Source: Ailanthus altissimus
Lineage: Eukaryota > Streptophyta > Magnoliopsida > Sapindales > Simaroubaceae
Reading direction: 5' to 3'
Assembly: GCA_946807835.1 (NCBI GenBank)
Contig: OX327694.1
Coordinates: 7,700,001-7,764,000 of the forward strand
DNA: 64,000 nt
Made by a program: the position numbers and the translations under genes. This document shows, one piece after another, positions 11,301-22,120 of this stretch. The notes beneath the pieces are model-generated. The model did no database searches, was not told the origin of the DNA, and saw only the letters and a list, made by a program, of their open reading frames with translations. Within the stretch, counting starts at the first letter, position 1. Each line of letters opens with the position of its first letter.

Positions 11301-11934
11301 TGACAGTTGGATAATTTTCTTATGGGCTTTACAGCTTTTGGTATTGGGCGATGATGAAGCGAAGTGATGAAAGCTCACCAGTTTGGAAATGGACCTTAAG
11401 TGATAGTTGGGGACATTTGAGGACGGAGGGTGTTTACCTCTTTTGTGCAATGAATGAATAGTTTCTTGTAGAGGTTGCCAAGCTATTTTTTTTTAAAACT
11501 TTACAACTTGCAGAATCTATGAATCATCTAAAGTTTCATAACTAAAGCCTAAAGGGCCATTTTTACTTTTGCTTTTCCACGTTTGGTATTATTCCTGTTA
11601 AGAAAAGTGGGAATATCTTGAACGGTGATACGTGAACCCATGGATTGAATTGTAGATAAACGTGGAGAAAACAATCAAATGGATGGTTTTAGGATGGTAA
11701 TGGATTGAATTTGAAACGGATATTCTTAAATTCGTATTTATATTTATTTAAAAAATAAAATATTAAATTTTTTTTAAATATATTATAATTTTAGAGTATT
11801 ATTATCAAATTTACACTTACGAGTATGTACTTATTATTAAACTTACAACGGGTTATTTACAAATTTTAAACAGGTTTTGAATTAATATAATAAAAAATTA
11901 TAACTTTAATTTAATTAAAAATTTAAAAAATATA
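11301..11934. other. Noncoding spacer
   Basis: No coding frame or repeat family is recognised. It passes gradually into the AT-rich minisatellite on its right. Confidence 0.5.
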
Positions 11935-12930
11935 ACAATTAAAATAATATCAATTATAATATCAATTTTATTTATATTAAATGTTATAATTTTAATTTTA
12001 ATTTTAATTTTAATTATATTAAATATTATAATTTTAAATTTAATTTTAATTTTAATTACGTTAAATATTATAATTTTAATTTCAATTACGTTAAACGTTA
12101 TAATTCTAAATTTAATTTTGATTTCAATTACGTTAAATATTATAACTCTAAATTCAATTTCGATTTCAATTATGATAATGTTATAATTCTAATTCTAATT
12201 TTGATATCAATTACGTTAAATATTATAATTCATCTTTCAATTTTGATTTTAATTACGCTAAAATATTATAATTTTAATTCTAATTTTAATTTCATTTATG
12301 TTAAATGTTATAATTCTAAATCAAATTTTGATTTTAATTATATTAAAATTTATAATTTTAATTTTAATTTTTTATTTTAATTATGCTAAATGTTATAATT
12401 AAAAATTCAATTTCGTTTTTAATTACATTAACTGTTATAATTCTAATTCTAATTTCGATTTCAATTACGTTAAATATTATAATTTTGATTATAATATTGA
12501 ATTTAGTTATGTTAAATATTATAATTTCAAATTCAATTTCGTTTTTAATTATATTAAATATTATAATTCTAAATCTAATTTTTATTTCAATTATATTAAA
12601 TAGTATATGTCCAATTCCAATTATAATTTCAATTTTAGTTACGTTAAATGTTACAATTTTAATTTTAATTTTAATTACATTAAAAATCATTATTTTAAGT
12701 TCAATATTGATTTCAATTACGTTAAATGTCATAACTCCAAATTCAATTTTAATTACAATTCCAAATTCAATTTTAATTACATTAAATATTTTAATTCTAA
12801 TTTTAATTACGTTAAATACTATAATTTTATTTTTAATTTCAATTACATTAAATACTATAATTTTATTTTTAATTTCAATTACATTAAATACTATAATTTT
12901 ATTTTTAATTTTAATTACAATCATTAGTCA
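11935..12930. repeat. AT-rich minisatellite, ~1 kb, unit 30-42 bp built from 6-bp steps
   Basis: About 24 degenerate units share an aattacgttaaatattata core. Distances between successive cores run 30, 42, 42, 41, 42 bp in the left half, which suggests unit lengths change in steps of about 6 bp (aatttt or aattct blocks). The array is almost pure A/T with a lone CG at each core. Because stop codons are systematically avoided by the repeat phase, 186-codon and 185-codon frames are open on both strands over 12364-12940; these are artefacts of the repeat. Confidence 0.85.
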
Positions 12931-15312
12931 TTTTAAATAAAATTTATTTATTTTTTATTAAATGATATGAACGACACCAAGTTAAATCTAGATTTTTTGA
13001 CGTGAGTTAAAAATAAATGAAAATAAAATTAACTCATATTTTTATATTTTGTAAATTTTTTTTATAAAGAAAGTAATATGTGTGAATACATATTGCAAGT
13101 ATCTACAAATTTTTTATCAAACCTATATCCGTATCAAATTTGTTGCAAATTTTAATTTTATATACTAAACTCATACCTAACCTACTTCAAATCTTAATAA
13201 ATCCTTTTCAATGCAACAAGTTTTAGCGGGCTTGCAAATTTTTTTGCCATTCTTAAATGGCCCAAATAAAAAATATATATATTTTAAAAATAAATATTTT
13301 CTGTCATATGCAAATTCTATTTGAGGTTCATAGTTACATATCCGACCAAAAACCATTCTATAATTCCACTAAAAAATCAAGTTGACGAAGAAAAAGTATT
13401 AGCAAAGATACCAAAATCGGATTCAAGTATTATGATGAAAAATGAAAAGTCAAATGGAGAAAGCATAGTGGCTGGTTCTTTGGGGTCTCTAATCAATTAG
13501 CAAGCAACAATCGCATTAATCAATATTCATAATACTGCTTGTGTTATGGCACTGTAGTTTATTACAAGATTCTTAGCTCCAGAAAGAAGTTTAATGAACA
13601 TAGTGCCTTGTCTGATACGAGGCACTCTAGCTATAATAACTATATTTCAGCTCGAGATATTTTAACCCGAAAGGAGAAAATACTGATGATCTTGAAGCTA
13701 TTTTGGGGGCCATAGACTTAAAAGAGGATAAAGGTTTCTTCATTCATCAGCCACTTTATTTACAGTCAGTGGTATGTTGCTAAATCTCTTAAGTTATTCA
13801 GATACCTTGGATCAATAATATCAACGTCGTTAAGGCATTTTAATCAAAATTGCAAAACATTACTTCATCTTCATGAAAGTAAAAGGACTTCCATTGTAAG
13901 TTAAACTGAGGTAAATCTCAACGCTTGGGCATGTGGGTAAAAGCTACTGGAATGCATAGGCAAAAATATACTATGGTGAAACAATTGGAAATCACATTTC
14001 AATACTTCATAAAAAGTGATGTTTAAAACTTATAAAATGCACAACCCTCTCTGCCTTGCAAAGGAACAGATTGGCTATTCAAAAGGGTTGACGCATTGTA
14101 ACATGGTATTCTCATGATTCTGGAGTCTTTACCTGTAACCAGTCTCAACACACAAGAGCCAACTAACAGTACTAAAAATGGAAAAGATATTCATTTTAGC
14201 TAGGAAAGAAATAAAAATATAATAATTATCAGATTACCTTTGTCCGAGGCTTCAACACAGGCTCTGTTCTGTAATTGACTGAAAATAGGGAATGCATTTG
14301 CTAGGCAGGCAAATGACACTGATAATATCAGCATTCACAATAGATATTGTTCCTAATCATAAAAATACTCAGATTGCCTAAAGTTTCTACAAATACATTG
14401 GGATAAAAATAAAAAGTGACACTTAAACTTTAAGCTGGAGATTTTGTAAACTGGAGCGGCAGATACAAATTGTCTTCATCTGAGACATTTTAGAAGAACC
14501 AAGGTGTATCGGTTTTAAATATCACAACTTGCAAGTCTTAGTACAAAACAGAATATTCACATTATTTCAGTATCAGATCCATGGTATAATTTAAATTGGA
14601 GAAGGATAATAATGCAGAAAAGAAATTATTTGTATTAAGGAAAATCTTATTGGCATTATTCAGATAACTAAATTGACTGGAAAACTTCTCCTACCATTGT
14701 AAATGCATGTAACAACAAATAAGTTTTTCAAAATCTCTTTATGCTTAGCTTCAAACAACAGTCTAAGAGAATAGACCAATCATTTGATCCATTCCAATTC
14801 ATTGATTGATTCAAGTACAAATATGAGAAAACTCGTTGTATTGTTTGATTTTCTAACACAAGTGCTTGAGGCAAAATTAGAAATAAAAATGTTTTAACAT
14901 TTCTCATAAAAGCATGATCTTGGCATAAGAAAGAAAACAGTACAGTTACATTACAGAGAGATTGTGAACAGAGAATAAGCAAAAGATCTCTATGAAAGTT
15001 GGTAATGGCAATTACTCAATAGAGCCATTCATTTTTTCTTTAAAACAAAATATAAACTACAGTTAAGCAGCAAGTTCACCTTCCAATTTCCTTTAGCATT
15101 AATATCATCTATTTCCAGTAATCGCACATTTTCGGAAATGCTCTAGAGAACCCATAGTCGTCCAGATTTCAATCTCAAATCAATTACTAAAGCCTTAAAT
15201 CACAATTAACAACCTTAAAATTGAGACCAAAACTGCTTTGAGCTGGCCATCACCACAAATTTTAAAACCTCAATTTCATGTTCCGTATTCATCAGTTGCA
15301 TTCTTGCAAAAA
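12931..15312. other. Noncoding stretch, likely includes 3' UTR of the following - strand gene
   Basis: The sequence has normal composition from about 13400 onward and no recognised protein. A short - strand frame at 14728-14982 has no family features. The part nearest 15312 is presumably transcribed as 3' untranslated region, but I cannot place a polyadenylation site. Confidence 0.4.
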
Positions 15313-15747
15313 TTAATCATACTTCTCCCTCCAATGGTAAACTAAAAAGAAAACCCAAGAAAGCGCCAGCACAAAATCCCCAACCACCTGCCTAGGCCAA
15401 TCCCAAGCCAAATCTTCAAGCCTTCTCTCAAAAGTAACTCTCCATAGAGCCATTGATACATGTACAACCACACAACCTTTAGCGAAAAAGCTCTGGAACT
15501 CTGCATCCTTCACAAAGGACACCATAAACAGCAAAAACCCAACTACAAACAGAAGCAAACCCACAAAAGAATTGGAAATCTGAATCAGTAATTGATCATG
15601 TGGGGTTGATCCTAAAAGCTTTACAGCCGTCTCAACACCGTGACCAAAGACAGAGATTTCTTTAAGATAAAACATTATTAAGGATCCACATGTTATAGCA
15701 ATCAGCGAATGAAGAATGCAGATCACAGAGAACATATATGAACCCAT
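15313..15747 (-). CDS. Conserved plant four-helix membrane protein of unknown function
   Basis: A well-formed frame of 144 codons from the ATG at 15747 (MGSYMFSVICILHSL). Four hydrophobic segments are visible: about residues 1-27, 60-78, 88-102 and 121-138 from this start. Between them are the polar motifs GHGVETA, LLGSTPHDQLL and RRLEDLAWDWPRQ, and the protein ends HWREKYD. The polished pattern, with invariant-looking Trp and Gly residues, suggests a gene under selection. The frame continues upstream through RLIVFAL, then meets TAG at 15769-15771. Beyond this are eleven further sensible codons (MSRRRFSEVNY) starting at an ATG at 15804 with good context. So the ancestral start was probably 15804 (163 codons), and translation may now begin at 15747. 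A spliced alternative with an acceptor just after the TAG cannot be excluded. Function is not known. Confidence 0.75.
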   Translation of the reverse strand: MGSYMFSVICILHSLIAITCGSLIMFYLKEISVFGHGVETAVKLLGSTPHDQLLIQISNSFVGLLLFVVGFLLFMVSFVKDAEFQSFFAKGCVVVHVSMALWRVTFERRLEDLAWDWPRQVVGDFVLALSWVFFLVYHWREKYD

Positions 15748-16260
15748 CAATGCAAAAACAATCAAACGCTAGTAGTTTACTTCCGAGAATCTTCTTCTGC
15801 TCATCTTCAAAGCCCCAAAAGTTCAAAACTTTACAATGTCAACCGTTTTGTTACAATGATAGTTGATCAAATCCCACAAATACAAAACGAATATGATAAA
15901 AACCTAGATAATCAAGATACACAACCTGAAATTCAATAACTTAAAATGCAATTCAATAACTTAAATGCGAATTGTTATGTGAAAAAACCTAAGAACCCAG
16001 ATGAACCCGCCAAGGAAAAGCCCCAAAATTCAAGAATCTACAATGTGAATCATAACAAACAATGAAGATTAATTAAAGACTATTAGTCCGAAAAATCCTA
16101 GATGTACCCACTAAGAAAAAAGCCCCAGAAGTTCAAGAAATAACAATGAGAAGTCAATAGACACCAGCTATTTCTAACCTCAAACAAACTGTTCAGATGA
16201 TCTTTTTCTCGTTCTCAAAAGAGCCACAAAAGGGAACAATTTATAGACTGCATTTGTGAT
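15748..16260 (-). promoter_or_regulatory. Upstream leader and promoter region of the four-helix membrane-protein gene
   Basis: On the - strand this stretch is T-rich. It repeats short phrases such as acttctggggctttt, attttggggcttttcc and acttttggggctttg (three times between 15810 and 16150), which look like a locally duplicated leader or a 5' intron. A tataaattg sequence at about 16240-16250, read on the - strand, could be a TATA element. A frame on the + strand at 16260-16508 starts with TTG and has no family features. Confidence 0.35.
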
Positions 16261-17590
16261 TGAGATTTCAACGGAATGACGAAAGAGAGGAATCTGATCT
16301 GCAAATGGGATTGAAGAGAGTGAAGCGTGATGTGAATGAAGACGTTTATTGGGATGTGTGTTTACGGCTGATGGATTTGGCGGGTTTTATGATTTTTGTC
16401 GGTAATTTTGCCCCATTTAATTTTGAATTTTTTTTTAAAATAGCCCATTTTAATGCATTATTCTTCTTAATCACACGAAAAAATTTGGAGAGAATTTTTA
16501 GTAACTAGTTTATAATTTTAAGTAATATTTTTTTAATTATAAATATAGAAGTTAATTTTTTATAGTAAAAATCAATAGTTGAACAATTATCCTTCAAGTT
16601 ATATATATTTTTTAAAAAAATTTGAACTATTTTTATTAATAAATTAAAAGTTTTGAAATTTTTTATATTTATTTTATGACTTGATCTACTATGCAGCAGC
16701 TATATCATTACATCAACAAATGAGGATTGAATTTGGGGTATTTTAAATTTAATGATAAGATATTTAAATAGTTTATCTTTGCTAAAAATTAATCACAGGT
16801 TCAGTCAGTTACGTTTCATCTAGTTTTTATTTTTACAAAACATCTCATTTAGTTTAAACAACCTATTAATGAAGAAACAATAGATGTCGATCATAGACAC
16901 TTATCAAAAGTTACCACTTATCTAGTCGAAGAGATATATAGGTTTCCATTATTTTTATGACATACCGACAGTCGAAGCAAATTAAAAAAGAGGAAAATGT
17001 ATTATGTTATTATTAATAGAGTACAAAAGTATTGTTGGGGATCAGAGAGCATGCAGCAATCGTTGGAAGTGGAAGTGGTAAGTAAGTAATGTTTTATTTT
17101 ACACAAATTCTTGCTTGTTTGACAAAAAAATCAAGTGAGATGTAGAGTATGCAAGTGGGAATAGTCTAGGGAGATGAAAATATGGATTGCATCGACGACA
17201 AGAATGAGAACAGTGATAAAATGCAATTGCGAAGGAGCAAAAGCTTCTTGGAATTTATGGGTGGAAGACGTTTATGAGCTGGTTAGGGTCCATACAGTAA
17301 TGGAAGTAATTAAGGAGAGGATAGAAGTCAGCAATTTGGTACCAACTATGGCTTTGTAACTTATTTATAAATAAATATGAACTGTTACTTTATGGAACTC
17401 TCATAATGAAACATAAAATTATTTTGGTTTACATTTGGCATTTATGAATTGTTACTTTATGTTGACAACAATAAGGAAGTTATTAACACCATAAAAGGCA
17501 GAGTAGGAGAAGTTGCAATTACGAGAGAAGTGAGATCCATAATTTAGTTGCTACTTTAGTATAGAACTATAGATATAAGTCTAAGAAATA
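16261..17590. other. Noncoding stretch with one unassigned small open frame
   Basis: Mostly AT-rich. A 61-codon + frame at 17174-17359 begins MKIWIASTTRMRTVIKCNC and ends before an aataaat tract. I cannot assign it to a family; it may be the degraded 5' part of the DUF1985/Ulp1 unit whose recognisable sequence starts a little downstream. Confidence 0.35.
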
Positions 17591-17739
17591 AGTGATGAGA
17601 GTGTGTTATATTCAGATACGGAAGAAAATCGAAGCATCATATCAATAGCTGGCACTAAAGGGAAAACGTAAGTATCAAGTGAGTGGTTTAACCCAAACAA
17701 CATCAAAGACAGAGAAGTCGAAGTTTGAAACGCGTTATG
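17591..17739 (+). pseudogene. 5' fragment of the DUF1985/Ulp1-type gene, left of element A
   Basis: The + strand reads SDTEENRSIISI near 17620 and continues to the insertion point of element A. Removing element A and one copy of TTATG joins 17739 to 28833 and gives an open reading RYASEWFFKIVSKLMDEQQ, in frame with the domain to the right. That supports one continuous former gene. The start of the gene is not defined. Confidence 0.45.
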
Positions 17740-19885
17740 TGTTGGGATTTATACTTACGTGCCATCCCTTTATGTATGAATATTTGTTTAATTTTTATAC
17801 TAGTATTATTATTTCATTTAATCGCTAATTATATTTATATGTGGTAAGATGCTTGTAACGTTTTAGACATTATATGATATGAAAGAGTTCAGATCTGATT
17901 TAAATGAGTTTAGATCAGTGCTAAGAATTAACATCGCTGAGAGTTATAAATGCTAAAAGTTGGCACTGATAAGAGTTATCAAGTTATAAGAGTCAGCGAT
18001 ATCTAAAGAATTAGAGCCTTGTCTGAAATGGGACAAAGACCTAAGAATATATTAGTAATGACGTAGTTGCAATGAGTTACAAATAGTGCTAGGAAATGTC
18101 ATTATGCAAATATATTCTCAAATATTATGTTCCTGATTTTTCTTCACTAATGCTCGTCTGTCAGTGAATACCTTAATAAATATATAAATCGGTGTATGTC
18201 TATATCTGGATGGTCCAGATGGTTAGTCTTAGCAAATCATGAGTTTAGTGGAAGCTTGTATAGAGATACAGGTATTCAGTAAGGACTGAATACTGAATAG
18301 ACTCACGAAGATCTCCAATAAACATCCCATAAAGCCGTCAATGAAGGGTTTTCGAGTTGAGTAGTATTCGTGGTTCTTTGACCTAAGTGCCACGGTGGGC
18401 TTGTGAGTGATCCACCATACTTTGGTTCCATACATATCAAAAACCTTTTATGATCTGACCGTTGGGTGTCGCTGGGTATGGTCCGATGTGCATAAATATG
18501 GGATCCATCAACTCATTTGGGTGAGTATTATATCCTAATACTCTATAGATTGTATGTGAGAAAGTCTTATGGCTATAAGCAGTAATTCCCAGGAAAAAGT
18601 TTAACCCTAGGGATAAATAATATTACAAAAGTGTTTGAGAATATTATTTATTAAAATACAATTTCAGAGATAAGATTTTGGTTGGGCATATGAAGATTTG
18701 ACAGTGTTGATCTATATCTCTGCTCTACCCGGATATAAATGATGGAGGGATTATATGAATATGTTATAATCTCAACTTGTATGGTTTAACACGTCACTTT
18801 GTAATATCCGTAACGTGTGTGTGGGGCATCGTTCACGGACGTATGAAGGAGTTCCATATGAAAATTCGGGCGTGGACCTAGAGAGTCTCACAATATGAAA
18901 TATATTCATTGTGTACTAGGGCAGCATAACAGATTGAACAGTTCCATTCTAGAAATTCCAACAAACCGAAAATATGTTTCGAGGTTCCTCGGGTTGTACA
19001 ATTGTTTAAACTTAAACGTTAAGTATATCATTTAATTAGTTGACAAGAGTTATTAACTAATTAAATGTTAACAAGTGGCACAATTTATTCTATGAATTGT
19101 TTTACCATGAATTTACCCATTAACCATGTTAGTAAAATCAAATAAGGTAAATATTAATTATTCAGATAGTTTTTGAATAATTAAATAAATTTTATTTAAA
19201 TAAATAAAATATAATTTTATTTATTTGATATTTTATTCCTAAATGGAAGACATACCTAATTTGAGAAACATAAACTAAATTAAGTGGAGCACCATTTTGT
19301 GATTAATGGTTAATTTTATTAGACCATTAAAATGGCCACCAAAATTTATTTTGGTAGTTAGCCACTTAATCTAATTTTGGTGGAGTACTTATAAAGTGTT
19401 GAGAGCACTAAAAATGGTTGAGTTTTATGTGTGTTAACAAGTGAGTGAATGAAAATTCGTGCAAGGATTGAGAGAAAAAAGAAGAGTTGGTTTTTCTTTA
19501 AAAGAAGACTTGTGAGAAAAACCAAAGGAGAAAGAAAAATAAATCATTCTTATTTTTCTTTCAAGCAATACAAAATCTTGTTGTTAAAGATTATACTACT
19601 ACTATTCTAGCTTCACAATCCCACCAGATTGTTGTGAACTAGAATTGAACAAAATTGCACTTCGAGGTGAGCTCAAAGTTGGAGCAAAGAAATCCAGATT
19701 TGAAATCTTCATCGGAGGTCTTCAAAAGTATGTTTTCTGTATTCTTAAATTGTTAAGAATTGAAATACATGTGTATATGTTGATTACATGATAAATTCCA
19801 TTGCCAAATTCGTTTATATGATACATGTGTTTAATTTTTTCAATATGTACACAATCATATGCATACACCATAAAATATGTCAACA
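17740..19885 (+). repeat. 5' LTR of element A (2146 bp)
   Basis: Starts TGTTGGGATT, ends GTCAACA, two bases before the PBS. The first ~770 bp recur inverted at 24722-25496, and 18526-19885 recur direct at 26001-26294 plus 27787-28827. Parts also match the LTRs of element B. A - strand frame at 18229-18435 inside the LTR is spurious. Confidence 0.88.
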
Positions 19886-19887
19886 AG

Positions 19888-19900
19888 TGGTATCAGAGTA
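19888..19900 (+). other. Primer-binding site of element A
   Basis: TGGTATCAGAGTA, complementary to the 3' end of initiator Met-tRNA as in most plant copia elements, two bases after the LTR. Confidence 0.9.
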
Positions 19901-20035
19901 TGTTTATTGTGTTTCTGGGTTGTTGGAGTGTTATATGAAATGTTTAGAATGCTTGAAAATAGTGAAAATTACATTTTGAAGTATTTAAAGTGTAAAAATA
20001 TAGTTTCTGTCAAAGAACGATGCAGCGTTAGGAAC

Positions 20036-20288
20036 CTAATGCTGGGGCGTTCATGTAGTAACATGAACGTCGCGGCATTAAGTACCGAATGCAAGAGCAT
20101 TCAGAGTTTAACGCAGGAGCGTTAGTCGTATAACGCTGTGGCGTTATGGTTCTTGACATAGGGGCGTTGGAAACACAAAAAGCTGATGCGTTCATATGTT
20201 GAACGCCGAGGTGTTTATGTGTTTAACACTGGGGCGTTACTATTGATGAACGTAGGGGGCGTTCATATGTTGAACGCCGGGGCGTTCA
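20036..20288 (+). repeat. Array of ~10 short GC-rich hairpins in the element A leader
   Basis: Units have the form NAACGC-4 bases-GCGTTN. Examples: TAACGCAGGAGCGTTA (20109), TAACGCTGTGGCGTTA (20130), GAATGCAAGAGCATTC (20086), GAACGTAGGGGGCGTTC (20248) and GAACGCCGGGGCGTTC (20271). Stems vary with paired changes (AACGC/GCGTT, AATGC/GCATT), while the centre tends to CTGGGG or CCGGGG. The block is far richer in G+C than its surroundings. It lies between the PBS and the leader repeats. Confidence 0.85.
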
Positions 20289-20770
20289 TAAGTCAGAAAC
20301 CCAAGAAGCTTTAGGTTGAAAAAAAAAGAGTAAAATTATTATTTTTTTTTGGAGCATTATATTGTATAATGCTATAACATTCAACTTTTAATGTTGATCA
20401 TTTTGAATAATACACCCCAATTTGAAATTTTGCATGTGAGATTTATTTAATACAATTATAATTGTTATATCATTGTATTAAATGTAATATATACTTGTTT
20501 ATGCTTATTAATTATAATAGTAGCCCTATTGGTGAGGGTTAGTTGTGATTGCATAAACAAATATTCTAATTATGAATTAGATTTGTATGAGATGCGAAAA
20601 TTATTATAATTGTTAATGGTAATAATAATTATAATAATTAAATATTATAAATAATAAATAAATAAATAAAAATCTCTCTACCTCAGATTAAATAATATTG
20701 TATTATGAGATAATATTATATAATGATCTGTCTTGTTAATACGGTATTAGACGGTTCACTTCAGTCTTTC

Positions 20771-21063
20771 CCAATATTGTTACAACGTGAGGGATTGGTC
20801 GGGGTGATTCGGGTTATGCCAGTTAAACATAAGATGAGACAAATATATGCGAACGTATTGCCCAATATTGCTACAGCGTGAGGGCTATACTGGTAGCATA
20901 TATTTGATGATTGACAAGTTAATCTGGAATATACTTATCTAATATTGCTATAGCGTGAGGATAAGGTGTATTGAGGATCAGTCGAAAAAATTGTATGAGA
21001 TGCAATTGACAAGAGTTGTCTACCTTTTGGGTTTACAAAGGCCAATATTGCTACAGCGTGAGG
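20771..21063 (+). repeat. Four spaced copies of a leader motif (element A)
   Basis: The motif CAATATTGCTACAGCGTGAG or a close variant occurs four times; the central AATATT lies at 20773, 20864, 20941 and 21044 (steps of 91, 77 and 103 bp). The intervening sequence is unrelated. The same four copies, same orientation relative to gag and nearly the same spacing, occur in element B. This lies upstream of gag and is not coding. Confidence 0.9.
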
Positions 21064-21283
21064 CCAGAGTAAAATGCCAATGGGATTCACTTCTCACTAT
21101 ATAGTTTAAAGAATCTAAAACTATCATTTTCCCGTTTGAGAGATTAAAAGGATTATGTAAAATAATAGGAAGGCGTTTTCTAGATTAAAAAATGTATAAC
21201 TGTTATACCTATAATCTGAAACGCTATTTATTAGTGATTGAAATATTTCGCTAACATCCTTTCTTTTATCTTGTCAAGATCAA

Positions 21284-22120
21284 ATGGCTTCAAGCAACCA
21301 CTAGTTCGTATCCTAAATGCGCACCAACTCAAAGGTGCAGAAAATTATGCTAATTGGCTTATGAATCTCAGAATAGTTTTGGATTTTGAGAAGCTTAGAT
21401 ATGTAATTGATCAGCGCCTGCCCCAAGTTGTTTCTGATGATGCTTCTCCAGAAGAAAAGGAGACATATGGAAAATTGTTAGATGACGATTTAAAATTCAA
21501 ATCGTACATTCTTGGGTCAATGTCTACAGAGCTCCAAATAGAGCATGTCCACATGGACAGTGCTGAGAGTATCATGCTCAACCTGAAAGAGTTATTTGGT
21601 GACCGACCTCAATTTGAAATATATAGGATTGCCAAATCTCTTTTTCAAGCTAGACTACCCAAGGGTAGTCCAGTAAGTCCTTATGTCCTCAAAATGATAT
21701 CATATATTGAGAGGTTGGAAACCATAGATCTCTTACTGAGCAATGGATTGGGGAATAGTTTGATTCTCCAGTCACTTCCAGGGTCATTTGCACAGTTCAT
21801 TATGAACTACAATATGTAAGGATTGACTCCTACTTATGCTGATCTGCATAACATGCTAAAAATGGCTCAAGAGGACATGAACAAATGGGGCACGGTCCTC
21901 TATGTTCAGGGTGCTTCATCATCTACCCGGAAGACATTTAAGAAGTCCAAATGGAAGAATAAACGGAAAGTAATGTATGCACCTAGAATATGTCCTCAAA
22001 AGCAACACATGTCCAAGCCCCAACATAAGAGCAAAGCAAAAGAAAAATATTTCCATTGCAACGAGGATGGGCATTGAAAGCGAAACTGCCCAAAATACCT
22101 TGTCACCATTAAGAAGACAC
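21284..22120 (+). pseudogene. gag of element A (broken)
   Basis: The likely start is the ATG at 21284 (MASSN). A one-base shift just after it moves the true frame to 21238-21819, which reads LVRILNAHQLKGAENYANWL, NLKELFGDRPQFEIYRIAKS and so on, the usual copia gag. The frame stops at TAA (21817-21819) where the related element B has Gln, and continues as TPTYADLHNMLKMAQEDMNK. The zinc knuckle at about 22050-22095 reads YFHCNEDGH-stop-KRNC: the first Cys is Tyr, and a TGA stands where Trp is expected. gag packages the RNA; this copy cannot make it. Confidence 0.85.

Noticed and set aside
12364..12940. Long open frames (185-186 codons) on both strands
   Set aside because: They follow from the phase of the AT minisatellite. 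The translations are simple Ile/Asn/Leu repeats with no protein character.
14728..14982. 84-codon - strand frame
   Set aside because: No similarity to a known family that I can see, and no repeat or codon signal distinguishing it from untranslated DNA downstream of the four-helix gene.
16260..16508. 82-codon + strand frame beside the four-helix gene
   Set aside because: Starts with TTG, has a low-complexity Phe-rich end and overlaps the likely promoter of the - strand gene.
18229..18435. 68-codon - frame in the 5' LTR of element A
   Set aside because: Lies wholly inside LTR sequence that is repeated elsewhere in broken form. A parallel reading appears in the inverted LTR copy on the + strand (24663-24980).
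20771..21063. CRISPR-like appearance of the four spaced leader motifs
   Set aside because: Spacing is unequal, the motif is not palindromic in the required way, spacers are conserved between elements, and the context is a plant retrotransposon.
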